In this document: piece by piece, positions 38,259-45,975 of the stretch
How positions within the stretch are numbered: the stretch's first letter is position 1
How the letters are laid out: every line of letters begins with the position of its first letter
Source: CAUTUX01 sp963545485
GTDB taxonomy: Bacteria; Bacillota; Clostridia; Christensenellales; CAG-917
DNA length: 64,000 nt
Assembly: GCA_963545485.1 (NCBI GenBank)
Contig: CAUUJG010000001.1
Location: 1 to 64,000 of the forward strand
Reading direction: 5' to 3'
Notes under the pieces: generated by a model
What the model was told of the DNA's origin: nothing
Seen by the model: only the letters and a program-made list of their open reading frames with translations
The model's database searches: none
Translations under genes and position numbers: made by a program

Positions 38259-38376
38259 AAATAGCGAATAAGATTGTACAAGAGGTGCAAAATTAATATG
38301 TGGCTTTTAAAAAGAAAGTCTAAACATAACAAAGTTAGTAGAATAATGCTTATTTTTTTCTCATAAATGCATAAAA

Positions 38377-38396
38377 TTATACCCGATAAGGTGTAA
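38377..38396. promoter_or_regulatory. hip operator copy 1
   Basis: TTATACC-N6-GGTGTAA, an inverted repeat with one mismatched pair. The arms are identical to copy 2; centres are 41 bases apart, about four helical turns. It is probably bound by HipB, as in other hip loci. Confidence 0.6.
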
Positions 38397-38417
38397 ATTA
38401 TTGATTTGTGCTATTAA

Positions 38418-38437
38418 TTATACCCTATAGGGTGTAA
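38418..38437. promoter_or_regulatory. hip operator copy 2
   Basis: TTATACC-N6-GGTGTAA, ending nine bases before the hipB ATG. It includes the core ACCCTATAGGGT and overlaps any plausible -10 box (TATAGG 38426-38431, with TTGATT at 38401 as a weak -35). Confidence 0.6.
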
Positions 38438-38446
38438 TATCAGTTT

Positions 38447-38649
38447 ATGAACAAAATATCTGGTGTTGTGAGGGAAAATAGAAAGAAGCTTGGGCTTACC
38501 CAAGAAGAATTTGCGATGAGATCGGGGTTAGGGTTGCGTTTTGTTAGAGAACTTGAGTCTGGGAAAAAACACTTAGGTTAGATAAGGTCAATCAAGCATT
38601 AGCTATGTTTGATATGGAAATGATTGTCGGAGTAAAAGATAAAAAATAA
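38447..38649 (+). pseudogene. hipB: hipB-like antitoxin/repressor, frameshifted
   Basis: The first 41 codons encode an XRE-type helix-turn-helix (MNKISGVVRENRKKLGLTQ...) as in HipB. After LESGKK the frame runs into TAG at 38579. One extra A in the A6 run at 38564-38569, or a -1 shift there, restores TLRLDKVNQALAMFDMEM and a stop at 38647-38649 that overlaps the next ATG, giving a 67-residue protein of normal HipB size. This could be a real mutation, slippage on the A run, or an assembly error. No ribosome binding site precedes the ATG. As written, only a 44-residue product is made. Confidence 0.75.
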
Positions 38650-38975
38650 TGGAATATAGGACAGCACATATTTATTTTGATGATACATTCGTAGGAGAAT
38701 TATCTGAATGTGAAGAAGGATATGTTTTTATATACGATAATGTATATTTTGAGGATGATAGCAAGCATGCAATTTCATTAACATTGCCTAAAACGCAACA
38801 AAAATATTGTTCAAAAACATTATTCCCATTTTTTGATGGCTTGATTCCGGAGGGATGGATGTTAAATTTTGTTAGCACAAAATGGGGAATAAATATTAGA
38901 GATAGGTTTGGAATTTTGCTGGTGGCATGTAAGGATACAGTATCTAGAGTAAGAATTTTGGAGAAAAAAATATGA
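38649..38975 (+). CDS. hipS: HipS-like small antitoxin (HipA N-subdomain 1)
   Basis: 108 residues equivalent to the N-terminal Couple_hipA subdomain of HipA: VGELSECEEGYVFIYD, then AISLTLPK, and FFDGLIPEGWML. In HipBST loci this separate piece is the antitoxin that blocks the HipT kinase. Its start overlaps the restored hipB stop (TAATG), and its stop overlaps hipT (ATGA), so the three genes are translationally coupled. The order B-S-T matches the described E. coli system. Confidence 0.82.
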   Translation: MEYRTAHIYFDDTFVGELSECEEGYVFIYDNVYFEDDSKHAISLTLPKTQQKYCSKTLFPFFDGLIPEGWMLNFVSTKWGINIRDRFGILLVACKDTVSRVRILEKKI

Positions 38976-39943
38976 TTTGCTTATGCTGTAATAAACCAAT
39001 TAAGGAAACAACCAGCGAAGAGGCAACTAAATTAGGATGGCATATTGGTTGTATAAAAAATTTTTTTAAAGTAGATAAAATTCCTCTATTTGATATATCA
39101 CTGTCAAGAATTGTAAATATGGCAAATAAAAATATTGCAACTGGCGGGATTGTTCAGGGAGTTCAAAAAAAAATATCCTTAGGTTTATCGATGGGAGAAT
39201 ACAAAAGGATAACAGTTGTTGATTATCCGATCGGATTTATACTAAAACCACAAGTTGAAGAATACAGTTATTTGCCTGAATATGAACATTTAACAATGCA
39301 GATGGCAGAGGCGGTTGGGATAAGAACAGTGCCACATGCATTAATATCTATTGATGGTCAGATGGCATACATAACAAGACGCATAGATAGATTCGATGAA
39401 CATGGCAATTCGATACGACTTGCAATGGAAGATTTTTGCCAGTTGGAAGAAAGACTGACCGAAGATAAATACAAAAGCTCATATGAAAGATGTGTAAAGG
39501 TCATAAAAAAATATTCAAGTAGAACAGGATTTGATTTAACAGAATTTTTATTAAGAACAATATTTTTTTTCATCACAGGCAATTCAGACATGCATCTTAA
39601 AAATTTTTCACTTATTCAAAATTCTCAGGATTCTTTTGATTACCATTTATCACCAGCATATGATTTATTACCAGTCAACTTGATTATGCCAGAAGATGTT
39701 GAAGAATCGGCTTTAACGCTCAATGGAAAAAAAAGAAACCTAAACATTAAAGATTTCTATATTTTAGCAAGAAGGTGTGAATTGCAAGAAAATGTGACAA
39801 ATAAAATGATAAAAAACATATTAAAACGAAAGGATGAACTTTTTAAATTATGTGATAATTCATTAATCCCGAATGAACAAAAAGAAAAATACAAAAATTT
39901 GATTGCAGAAAGATTAGATAGAATTACTGATACTGAAATATAG
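38972..39943 (+). CDS. hipT: HipT-like serine/threonine kinase toxin
   Basis: 323 residues: a HipA-type kinase lacking N-subdomain 1, which is encoded by the preceding gene. The N-terminus has CLCC and a later Cys (MICLCC...GCIKNFF), a zinc-ribbon-like start. Kinase features: Lys92 in FILKPQ, catalytic Asp206 and Asn211 in GNSDMHLKNFS, and metal-binding Asp231 in YDLLP. The Gly-rich loop reads GGIVQGVQKK; Ile60 and Gln62 take the places of the autophosphorylated serines of E. coli HipT, by my alignment. The likely target is an aminoacyl-tRNA synthetase. Confidence 0.85.
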   Translation: MICLCCNKPIKETTSEEATKLGWHIGCIKNFFKVDKIPLFDISLSRIVNMANKNIATGGIVQGVQKKISLGLSMGEYKRITVVDYPIGFILKPQVEEYSYLPEYEHLTMQMAEAVGIRTVPHALISIDGQMAYITRRIDRFDEHGNSIRLAMEDFCQLEERLTEDKYKSSYERCVKVIKKYSSRTGFDLTEFLLRTIFFFITGNSDMHLKNFSLIQNSQDSFDYHLSPAYDLLPVNLIMPEDVEESALTLNGKKRNLNIKDFYILARRCELQENVTNKMIKNILKRKDELFKLCDNSLIPNEQKEKYKNLIAERLDRITDTEI

Positions 39944-39991
39944 ACGGTGTTAATGTGTCTAAAATTTAATAAAAAAATTCAAAAAATTTGT

Positions 39992-40020
39992 TTGACATAA
40001 AAATTAAAAATCAATAAACT
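39992..40020 (+). promoter_or_regulatory. S10 operon promoter
   Basis: TTGACA (39992-39997), 17 bases, TAAACT (40015-40020). A roughly 90-base AT-rich leader follows, then AGGAGG at 40104-40109 before rpsJ. Confidence 0.7.
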
Positions 40021-40116
40021 TAAAAGGCTGTGCAAAACAGGATTTTTTATTTTTTATAAAAATATACTGCGATACACACGGATAAGTGATAGGTAGAATG
40101 AATAGGAGGCTACATA

Positions 40117-40425
40117 ATGGCTGGACAGAAAATCAGAATTAAATTGAGAGCTTACGACCATAATCTTATTGATAAGTCTGCTGAAAAAATTGTAGAAACG
40201 ATCAAAAAGACTGGAACAAAAGTTTTAGGTCCGATTCCACTTCCAACAGAGAAGGAGATCATTACAATTTTGAGAGCGACACATAAATATAAGGATTCAA
40301 GAGAACAATTTGAATTAAGAACACACAAAAGACTTATAGACATATTTAACCCAACAGCAAGAACACTGGAAATGCTTAAGAAATTGGACATTCCTGCAGG
40401 TGTTGATATTGCTATGAAGTTATAA
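40117..40425 (+). CDS. rpsJ: 30S ribosomal protein S10
   Basis: 102 residues, standard length. KIRIKLRAYDHNLIDKSAEKI and the TRPxP-like RTHKRLIDIFNPTARTLEML segment are S10 hallmarks (head protein, also NusB partner in antitermination). It is the first gene of the S10-spc-alpha run; rplC follows after 30 bases. Confidence 0.98.
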   Translation: MAGQKIRIKLRAYDHNLIDKSAEKIVETIKKTGTKVLGPIPLPTEKEIITILRATHKYKDSREQFELRTHKRLIDIFNPTARTLEMLKKLDIPAGVDIAMKL

Positions 40426-40455
40426 TTTATAAAATACAAGGAGAGTGAACTTTAC

Positions 40456-41085
40456 ATGGATAAAGCAATCATCGGAAAGAAAATAGGAATGACTCAAATC
40501 TTCACAAAAGACGGTACTGTTATTCCAGTTACTGTTGTAGAAGCCGGTCCTTGTCATATTGTCCAAATTAAAACTAAGGATAATGACGGATATGAAGCAA
40601 TACAGATGGGATTTGGAGTAATTAAAGAGAAAAAAGTAACAAAACCTTTAAAAGGACATTTTTTGAAGGCAAAAGTTGCTCCTGAAAAAGTGTTGAAAGA
40701 ATTTCGTTTTGCAAACTGTGCAAATTATACAGTAGGGCAAGAAATTAAATGTGATGTCTTTAAAGAAGGGGAAAGGGTTGATGTAAGCGGAGTTTCAAAA
40801 GGACATGGATTCACAGGTCCTATAAAGAGATGGAACCAGCACAGAGGACCTATGGCACACGGTTCTGGATATCATAGAGGTGTTGGATCAATGGGTGCAT
40901 GTTCTTCACCATCAAGAGTTTTTAAGAATAAGCATATGGCAGGTCAGTGGGGACATGAAAAGGTCACAGTACAGAATCTTTTGATTGCAAGAGTTGATGT
41001 TAACAGAAACCTGTTGCTAATCAAGGGTGCTATTCCTGGACCAAAGGGTTCAACTGTATTTGTTAAACAAACGGCGAAGGGTTAA
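40456..41085 (+). CDS. rplC: 50S ribosomal protein L3
   Basis: 209 residues. The start MDKAIIGKKIGMTQIFTKDG and the VSKGHGFTGPIKRW and GSMGACSSPSRVFKNKHMAG blocks identify L3, which helps shape the peptidyl-transferase region. The glutamine methylated by PrmB in E. coli L3 is not at issue here. Preceded by AAGGAG. Confidence 0.98.
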   Translation: MDKAIIGKKIGMTQIFTKDGTVIPVTVVEAGPCHIVQIKTKDNDGYEAIQMGFGVIKEKKVTKPLKGHFLKAKVAPEKVLKEFRFANCANYTVGQEIKCDVFKEGERVDVSGVSKGHGFTGPIKRWNQHRGPMAHGSGYHRGVGSMGACSSPSRVFKNKHMAGQWGHEKVTVQNLLIARVDVNRNLLLIKGAIPGPKGSTVFVKQTAKG

Positions 41086-41101
41086 TTGGAGGTAGCGAAT
41101 A

Positions 41102-41749
41102 ATGGAATTGAAAGTAATTAATGCACAAGGGAAAGCTTCGGGTACAATTAAAGTAAGTGACGATTTGTTTAATGTTGAATATAACGAATCATTAATCCAT
41201 CAAGTTGTAGTTGCACAATTAGCAAATAGAAGACAGGGAACACATAGTGCTTTAACGAGATCTGAAGTTCGTGGAGGTGGATGTAAGCCATATCGCCAGA
41301 AGGGAACAGGTCGTGCTCGTCAGGGATCTATAGTTGCACCTAACCATGTTGGTGGTGGAATTGTATTTGCAAAGAAGCCACGTAGTTTCGAACAAAAAAT
41401 AAATAAAAGAATGAAAGATCTTGCATTCTGGTCAGCAATGTCAGAGAAGATTAGACAGAATGAATTGCAGGTAGTTTCAGGAATTGATTTAGCAGAAGCA
41501 AAAACAAAACTTGTTGCAGCGATGCTTAAGGCAATCAAGGTGATAGGGAAGACAGTTATCGTAATTGATTCAGAAGAAGGAAATGAAAAGATAAAAGAAA
41601 GTTTATATCTTGCATCTAGAAACATTGAAAATGTTGAAGTTAGAGATATTAATTTGTTGAGTGTATATGATGTTGTAGCAAATAAGAATTTGCTCATATC
41701 TAAAGAAGCAGTTATGAAGTTGGAGAAAGCGAACAATGAAAATGTATGA
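41102..41749 (+). CDS. rplD: 50S ribosomal protein L4
   Basis: 215 residues. The exit-tunnel loop with RSEVRGGGCKPYRQKGTGRARQG is intact, and DINLLSVYDVV near the C-terminus is typical. The 3' end overlaps rplW by 14 bases. Confidence 0.98.
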   Translation: MELKVINAQGKASGTIKVSDDLFNVEYNESLIHQVVVAQLANRRQGTHSALTRSEVRGGGCKPYRQKGTGRARQGSIVAPNHVGGGIVFAKKPRSFEQKINKRMKDLAFWSAMSEKIRQNELQVVSGIDLAEAKTKLVAAMLKAIKVIGKTVIVIDSEEGNEKIKESLYLASRNIENVEVRDINLLSVYDVVANKNLLISKEAVMKLEKANNENV

Positions 41750-42026
41750 TGTAATAATTGAACCGGTTCTTTCTGAAAAAAGTTATGACGGTATAGCTGA
41801 TAAAAAATATGTATTCAGAGTACATAAAGATGCCAATAGAACCGAAGTTAAGAAAGCTATTGAGCAAATATTTAAAGTAAAGGTAGAAAAAGTAAATATT
41901 GTTAATTGCGATGGGAAGCTTAAGAGAATGGGCAGAACACAGGGAAAAACTGCTTCATATAAAAAAGCATATATAAAGCTTACAAAAGACAGTAAAGCAA
42001 TTGAACAATTTGAGAGTCTAGCGTAA
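41736..42026 (+). CDS. rplW: 50S ribosomal protein L23
   Basis: 96 residues; the docking site for SRP and trigger factor at the tunnel exit. IIEPVLSEKSY and a VEKVNIVNCDGKLKRMGRTQG block identify it. It starts inside rplD; ATG 41742 is an alternative start two codons in. Confidence 0.97.
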   Translation: MKMYDVIIEPVLSEKSYDGIADKKYVFRVHKDANRTEVKKAIEQIFKVKVEKVNIVNCDGKLKRMGRTQGKTASYKKAYIKLTKDSKAIEQFESLA

Positions 42027-42038
42027 GGAGAAACAAAA

Positions 42039-42866
42039 ATGGCAATAAAGAAGTACAAACCAACATCACCAGCTCGTAGACATATGTCTGTTTCTGCATT
42101 TGATGAAATTACAACAAAAACTCCAGAAAAGACATTGTTAGCAGAGAAGAATAAGACTGGTGGAAGAAACTCATATGGTAGAATCACTGTCAGACACATC
42201 GGTGGTGGAAATAGACAAAAATACAGAATTATTGATTTTAAAAGATTAAAAGACAATATTCCTGCAAAAGTAGCTGAGATTGAATATGATCCAAACCGTA
42301 CAGCAAACATAGCATTGCTTCATTATGCTGATGGGGAAAAAAGATATATTCTTGCACCAGTAGGACTAAATAAAGGTGACATTGTAGAAAGTGGAGAAAA
42401 TGCTGATATTAAGGCGGGAAACAATTTGCCTATATCAGCTATTCCAGTAGGTACAATGATACATAATATTGAAATGACACCTGGTAGAGGTGGTCAAATA
42501 GCAAGATCCGCAGGTATATCAGCACAGTTGATGGCAAAAGAAGGTAAGTACGCAACATTGCGTATGCCAAGTGGCGAGGTAAGACTTGTTCTTATACAGT
42601 GTAGAGCAACAGTAGGACAGGTTGGAAATCTTGATCACGAAATTGTAAAGCTTGGAAAGGCAGGAAAAACAAGACATATGGGGGTTAGACCATCAGTTCG
42701 TGGTGTTGTTATGAACCCTTGTGATCACCCACACGGTGGTGGTGAAGGTAAATCTCCAGTAGGTATGCCATCGCCTGTAACTCCATGGGGTAAACCAACA
42801 CTTGGATATAAGACAAGAAAGAAGAGCAATAAATCTAACAAGTTTATTATTAAGCGTGTTAATTAA
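42039..42866 (+). CDS. rplB: 50S ribosomal protein L2
   Basis: 275 residues, full length. MAIKKYKPTSPARRHMSV, the RNA-binding GGGNRQKYRIIDFKR, and the C-terminal peptidyl-transferase histidine in NPCDHPHGGGEGK are all present. AAGGAG precedes the ATG. Confidence 0.98.
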   Translation: MAIKKYKPTSPARRHMSVSAFDEITTKTPEKTLLAEKNKTGGRNSYGRITVRHIGGGNRQKYRIIDFKRLKDNIPAKVAEIEYDPNRTANIALLHYADGEKRYILAPVGLNKGDIVESGENADIKAGNNLPISAIPVGTMIHNIEMTPGRGGQIARSAGISAQLMAKEGKYATLRMPSGEVRLVLIQCRATVGQVGNLDHEIVKLGKAGKTRHMGVRPSVRGVVMNPCDHPHGGGEGKSPVGMPSPVTPWGKPTLGYKTRKKSNKSNKFIIKRVN

Positions 42867-42878
42867 TCGGAGGAACAA

Positions 42879-43151
42879 ATGAGCAGAAGTGTAAAGAAAG
42901 GACCATTCGTTGAAGAAAGTTTGCTTAAAAAAATTGTTGCTATGAATAAGACTGGTGAACATAGACCAGTTAAGACATGGTCAAGAAGTTCAACAATTTT
43001 TCCAGAAATGGTAGGGCACACAATAGCAGTACATAACGGAAAGGAACATGTACCTGTATATATTACAGAAGATATGGTCGGGAATAAGCTAGGTGAATTT
43101 GCTCCAACAAGAACATTTAGAGGTCACGCAGGTGACAAGGCTTCTAAGTAG
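42879..43151 (+). CDS. rpsS: 30S ribosomal protein S19
   Basis: 90 residues. MSRSVKKGPFVEE, TWSRSSTIFPEMVGHTIAVHNG and GEFAPTRTFRGH are diagnostic of S19 in the 30S head. The ribosome binding site is GGAGGA. Confidence 0.98.
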   Translation: MSRSVKKGPFVEESLLKKIVAMNKTGEHRPVKTWSRSSTIFPEMVGHTIAVHNGKEHVPVYITEDMVGNKLGEFAPTRTFRGHAGDKASK

Positions 43152-43159
43152 GAGGACAG

Positions 43160-43546
43160 ATGGCAACAAGACAGAGAGAAAAAGCTGAAAAAATTGCTGA
43201 AATATCAGAAAAGAGACCACATGCGACAGCAAAATATATAAGAATATCAGCATTTAAAGTAAGAATAGTACTTAATGCGATAAGAGGAATGGGAGCAAAT
43301 GAAGCGGTTGCATTTTTAAAGAATACAAGAAAGGCAGCATGTCCAATTGTACTTAAAGTATTAAATAGTGCAATTGCAAATGCTGAAAACAACCAGAGTA
43401 TGGCAAAAGATGAACTTGTGGTTGCCGAATGTTATGCGAATGAAGGTCCGGTTTTGAAAAGAGTTCAGCCAAGAGCAAGAGGACAGATGTTCAGAATTTT
43501 GAAGAGAACATCGCATATAACAGTAATTTTAGATAGGGCTTTCTAG
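43160..43546 (+). CDS. rplV: 50S ribosomal protein L22
   Basis: 128 residues. ATAKYIRISAFKVRIVLN, AEAxxN-type NNQSMAKDELVV and the tunnel-loop PRARGQMFRILKRTSHI are L22. It has about 15 extra charged residues at the N-terminus compared with the usual 110-115. Confidence 0.97.
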   Translation: MATRQREKAEKIAEISEKRPHATAKYIRISAFKVRIVLNAIRGMGANEAVAFLKNTRKAACPIVLKVLNSAIANAENNQSMAKDELVVAECYANEGPVLKRVQPRARGQMFRILKRTSHITVILDRAF

Positions 43547-43555
43547 GAGGTAACG

Positions 43556-44218
43556 GTGGGACAGAAAGTAAATCCAAACGGTTTAAGAACAGGAATAAAT
43601 AAACAGTGGGAATCAAGATGGATTGCGGATAAAAAGAATTTTGCCGCAAATCTTGCTGAAGATGCAAAAATAAGACAATACATCTTGAAGAATTATAAAG
43701 ATGCTAATGTTTCAAAAATCAGTATTGAGAGATCAGCAAATAATTTTATAAAAGTTGAAATATTGACATCAAGAGTTGCATTGCTTATTGGCGATAAAGG
43801 TGAGACAGCTCAGAATATAACAAAAGAATTAAAGAAAATTGCTGGAGGTAAGGAATTATCACTGGACATTTTCCCAGTAAAAAATGCTGATGCAGATGCA
43901 AAGATTTTGGCATTAACAGTAGCAAAAGAACTTGAAGGAAGAACATCATTTAGAAGAGCTATGAAACAGGCAATGTCAAGAGCTATGAAAGCTGGTGTAA
44001 AAGGAATTAAATTAGTTGTATCTGGAAGATTGGATGGAGCTGAAATTGCAAGAAGTGAAAGTTATCATGAGGGTTCAATTCCATTGCAGACATTAAGAGC
44101 AGATATTAATTATGCAACAGCAACAGCACACACAACATTTGGAGCAATAGGAATTAAATGTTGGGTATACAAGGGTGAAATTTTAGGAAAGAATCCTTTA
44201 GAAGGAGGAAATAGATAA
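43556..44218 (+). CDS. rpsC: 30S ribosomal protein S3
   Basis: 220 residues with a GTG start preceded by AGGAGGT. GQKVNPNGLRTGI, the KH-domain motif IGDKGETAQNI and SGRLDGAEIARSE are S3 hallmarks (mRNA entry site). The stop overlaps rplP by one base. Confidence 0.98.
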   Translation: MGQKVNPNGLRTGINKQWESRWIADKKNFAANLAEDAKIRQYILKNYKDANVSKISIERSANNFIKVEILTSRVALLIGDKGETAQNITKELKKIAGGKELSLDIFPVKNADADAKILALTVAKELEGRTSFRRAMKQAMSRAMKAGVKGIKLVVSGRLDGAEIARSESYHEGSIPLQTLRADINYATATAHTTFGAIGIKCWVYKGEILGKNPLEGGNR

Positions 44219-44649
44219 TGTTAATGCCAAAACGTGTCAAGAGACGTCGTCAACATCGTGGAAGAATGAAAGGGAAGGCAATGAGAGGCAATATCATAGC
44301 ATATGGTGAATATGGTTTGATGGCACTTGAGCCAGCATGGATCACAGCGAATCAGATTGAAGCAGCTCGTATTGCTATGACAAGATATATCAAGCGTGGT
44401 GGTCAAGTATGGATAGACATATTTCCACATAAACCAGTAACAAAAAAACCTGCTGAAACTCGTATGGGTAGTGGTAAAGGATCACCTGAATTTTGGGTAG
44501 CAGTAGTAAAACCACAAAGAATAATGTTTGAAATAGCTGGTGTTGATGAAGAAATAGCAAGAGAAGCTTTGAGACTCGCATCTCACAAGTTGCCTATTAA
44601 AACTAAATTTGTTAAGAAAGAAGACTTAGCAGAAGGCGGTGAAGCATGA
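44218..44649 (+). CDS. rplP: 50S ribosomal protein L16
   Basis: 143 residues. MLMPKRVKRRRQHRGRMKG is the normal start of Firmicute L16, which favours ATG 44218 over 44224. AAWITANQIEAARIAMTR-like sequence and GSGKGSPEFWVAVVKP are conserved. It overlaps rpmC by four bases. Confidence 0.98.
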   Translation: MLMPKRVKRRRQHRGRMKGKAMRGNIIAYGEYGLMALEPAWITANQIEAARIAMTRYIKRGGQVWIDIFPHKPVTKKPAETRMGSGKGSPEFWVAVVKPQRIMFEIAGVDEEIAREALRLASHKLPIKTKFVKKEDLAEGGEA

Positions 44650-44867
44650 AATCAAAGAAATTTTTTGAAATGACAGATGCAGAATTGCAGACAAAACTGA
44701 AAGAATTAAAAGAAGAGTTGTTTAATTTGCGTTTTCAACATGCAACAAATCAGCTCACAAACCCTATGGTCATTGCTCAGACAAGACATGATATAGCTCG
44801 TGTTAAAACAGCAATTAGACAACAGGAAATTGCAAAAGCCAAAAATGCTAATCAGGCGGTGAAATAA
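44646..44867 (+). CDS. rpmC: 50S ribosomal protein L29
   Basis: 73 residues. EMTDAELQTKLKELKEELFNLRFQ and the RHDIARVKTAIRQ block are L29, at the tunnel exit. Start and stop overlap both neighbours. Confidence 0.97.
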   Translation: MKSKKFFEMTDAELQTKLKELKEELFNLRFQHATNQLTNPMVIAQTRHDIARVKTAIRQQEIAKAKNANQAVK

Positions 44868-45124
44868 TGGAAGCAAGAAATTTAAGAAAAGAAAGAGTAG
44901 GGATGGTTGTTTCAGATAAAATGGATAAAACAATTGTTGTAGCCATTGTTGAAAGAGTAAAGCATCCTTTATATAAGAAAACAATTAAAGTAACAAAGAA
45001 GCTAAAAGCTCATGATGAAAAGAACGAGTGTGGCATAGGTGATACAGTTCGTGTTGTTGAAACAAGACCGTTATCAAAAGATAAATGCTGGAGACTTGTT
45101 GAAATCATCGAAAAGGCTAAATAA
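44867..45124 (+). CDS. rpsQ: 30S ribosomal protein S17
   Basis: 85 residues. KERVGMVVSDKMDKTIVVA, the HPLYKKTIK stretch and GDTVRVVETRPLSKDKCWRL identify S17, a primary 16S rRNA binder. Confidence 0.98.
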   Translation: MEARNLRKERVGMVVSDKMDKTIVVAIVERVKHPLYKKTIKVTKKLKAHDEKNECGIGDTVRVVETRPLSKDKCWRLVEIIEKAK

Positions 45125-45136
45125 GAGAGGTGAATA

Positions 45137-45505
45137 ATGATACAACCACAAACAAGATTAAAAGTAGCAGATAATAGTGGTGCAAAAGAAATAATGTGTA
45201 TTAGAGTTCTTGGAGGCTCAGTACGCAGAAGTGCATCTATTGGAGATATCATTGTCGCTTCGGTTAAAACAGCAATCCCTGGAGGAAAAGTAAAGAAAGG
45301 TGATGTTGTTAAAGCAGTTGTTGTTAGAACAACATATGGACAGCAAAGAGCTGATGGCAGTTATATAAGATTTGATGATAATGCGGCGGTAATAATAGAT
45401 AACCAGAAGCAGCCACAAGGAACACGTATTTTTGGACCTATAGCAAGAGAACTTCGTGAAAAAGACTTTATGAAGATTATCTCATTGGCTCCGGAAGTAC
45501 TATAG
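45137..45505 (+). CDS. rplN: 50S ribosomal protein L14
   Basis: 122 residues, standard. MIQPQTRLKVADNSGAKEI and RIFGPIARELREKDFMKI are diagnostic. AGAGGTG precedes the ATG. L14 is also the docking site of the silencing factor RsfS. Confidence 0.98.
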   Translation: MIQPQTRLKVADNSGAKEIMCIRVLGGSVRRSASIGDIIVASVKTAIPGGKVKKGDVVKAVVVRTTYGQQRADGSYIRFDDNAAVIIDNQKQPQGTRIFGPIARELREKDFMKIISLAPEVL

Positions 45506-45513
45506 GAGGAATA

Positions 45514-45963
45514 ATGAATACACATATTAAGAAAGGCGACAAAGTAATGGTTATTGCCGGTAAGGAAAAAGGAAAGACCGGTGAAGTGCTGATGGTAAAT
45601 CCAGATGCACATAAAGTTATCATTGAAGGAATAAATATTGTTTCAAGAGCAAAGAAGGCAAGAAGTGCTCAGGATACAGGTGGAATAGTAAAAAAAGAAG
45701 CAGCAATTGATGTTTCAAATGTTATGCCAATATGTTCTAAATGTGATAAGCCGGTAAGAGTAAAACATGTTGTTGCAACTGATGCCAATGGCAAAAGTAA
45801 AAGTGCAAGAGTATGTGCAAAGTGTGGTGCTGTTCTTGAATTTACGAGCGAAGCTAAAAAAGTAGCAAAAAAAGCTAAGAAATCTGAAAAAGAAGAGCAA
45901 GCTACAGAAACAAAAACAAAAAAGAAAGTAGAAAAAACTGAAAAAACTACAGATAAGGAATAA
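45514..45963 (+). CDS. rplX: 50S ribosomal protein L24 with CxxC pair and extended charged tail
   Basis: 149 residues against the usual 100-110. The KOW domain (HIKKGDKVMVIAGKEKGKTG) is at the N-terminus. Two CxxC pairs, CSKC near 70 and CAKC near 99, form a probable zinc ribbon. The last 40 residues are a Lys/Glu/Thr-rich low-complexity tail not found in standard L24. The zinc-ribbon form is common in Clostridia; the tail is the odd part. GGAGGA precedes the ATG. Confidence 0.95.
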   Translation: MNTHIKKGDKVMVIAGKEKGKTGEVLMVNPDAHKVIIEGINIVSRAKKARSAQDTGGIVKKEAAIDVSNVMPICSKCDKPVRVKHVVATDANGKSKSARVCAKCGAVLEFTSEAKKVAKKAKKSEKEEQATETKTKKKVEKTEKTTDKE

Positions 45964-45975
45964 TTGGAGGTAAAA

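Noticed and set aside
40021..40060. Attenuator in the S10 leader
   Set aside because: A four-pair CTGT/ACAG stem before a T-rich stretch is too weak.
41783..42310. 175-codon minus-strand frame over rplW and rplB
   Set aside because: An antisense shadow of two certain genes, without a ribosome binding site. The same holds for 48143-48616 and 41320-41736.
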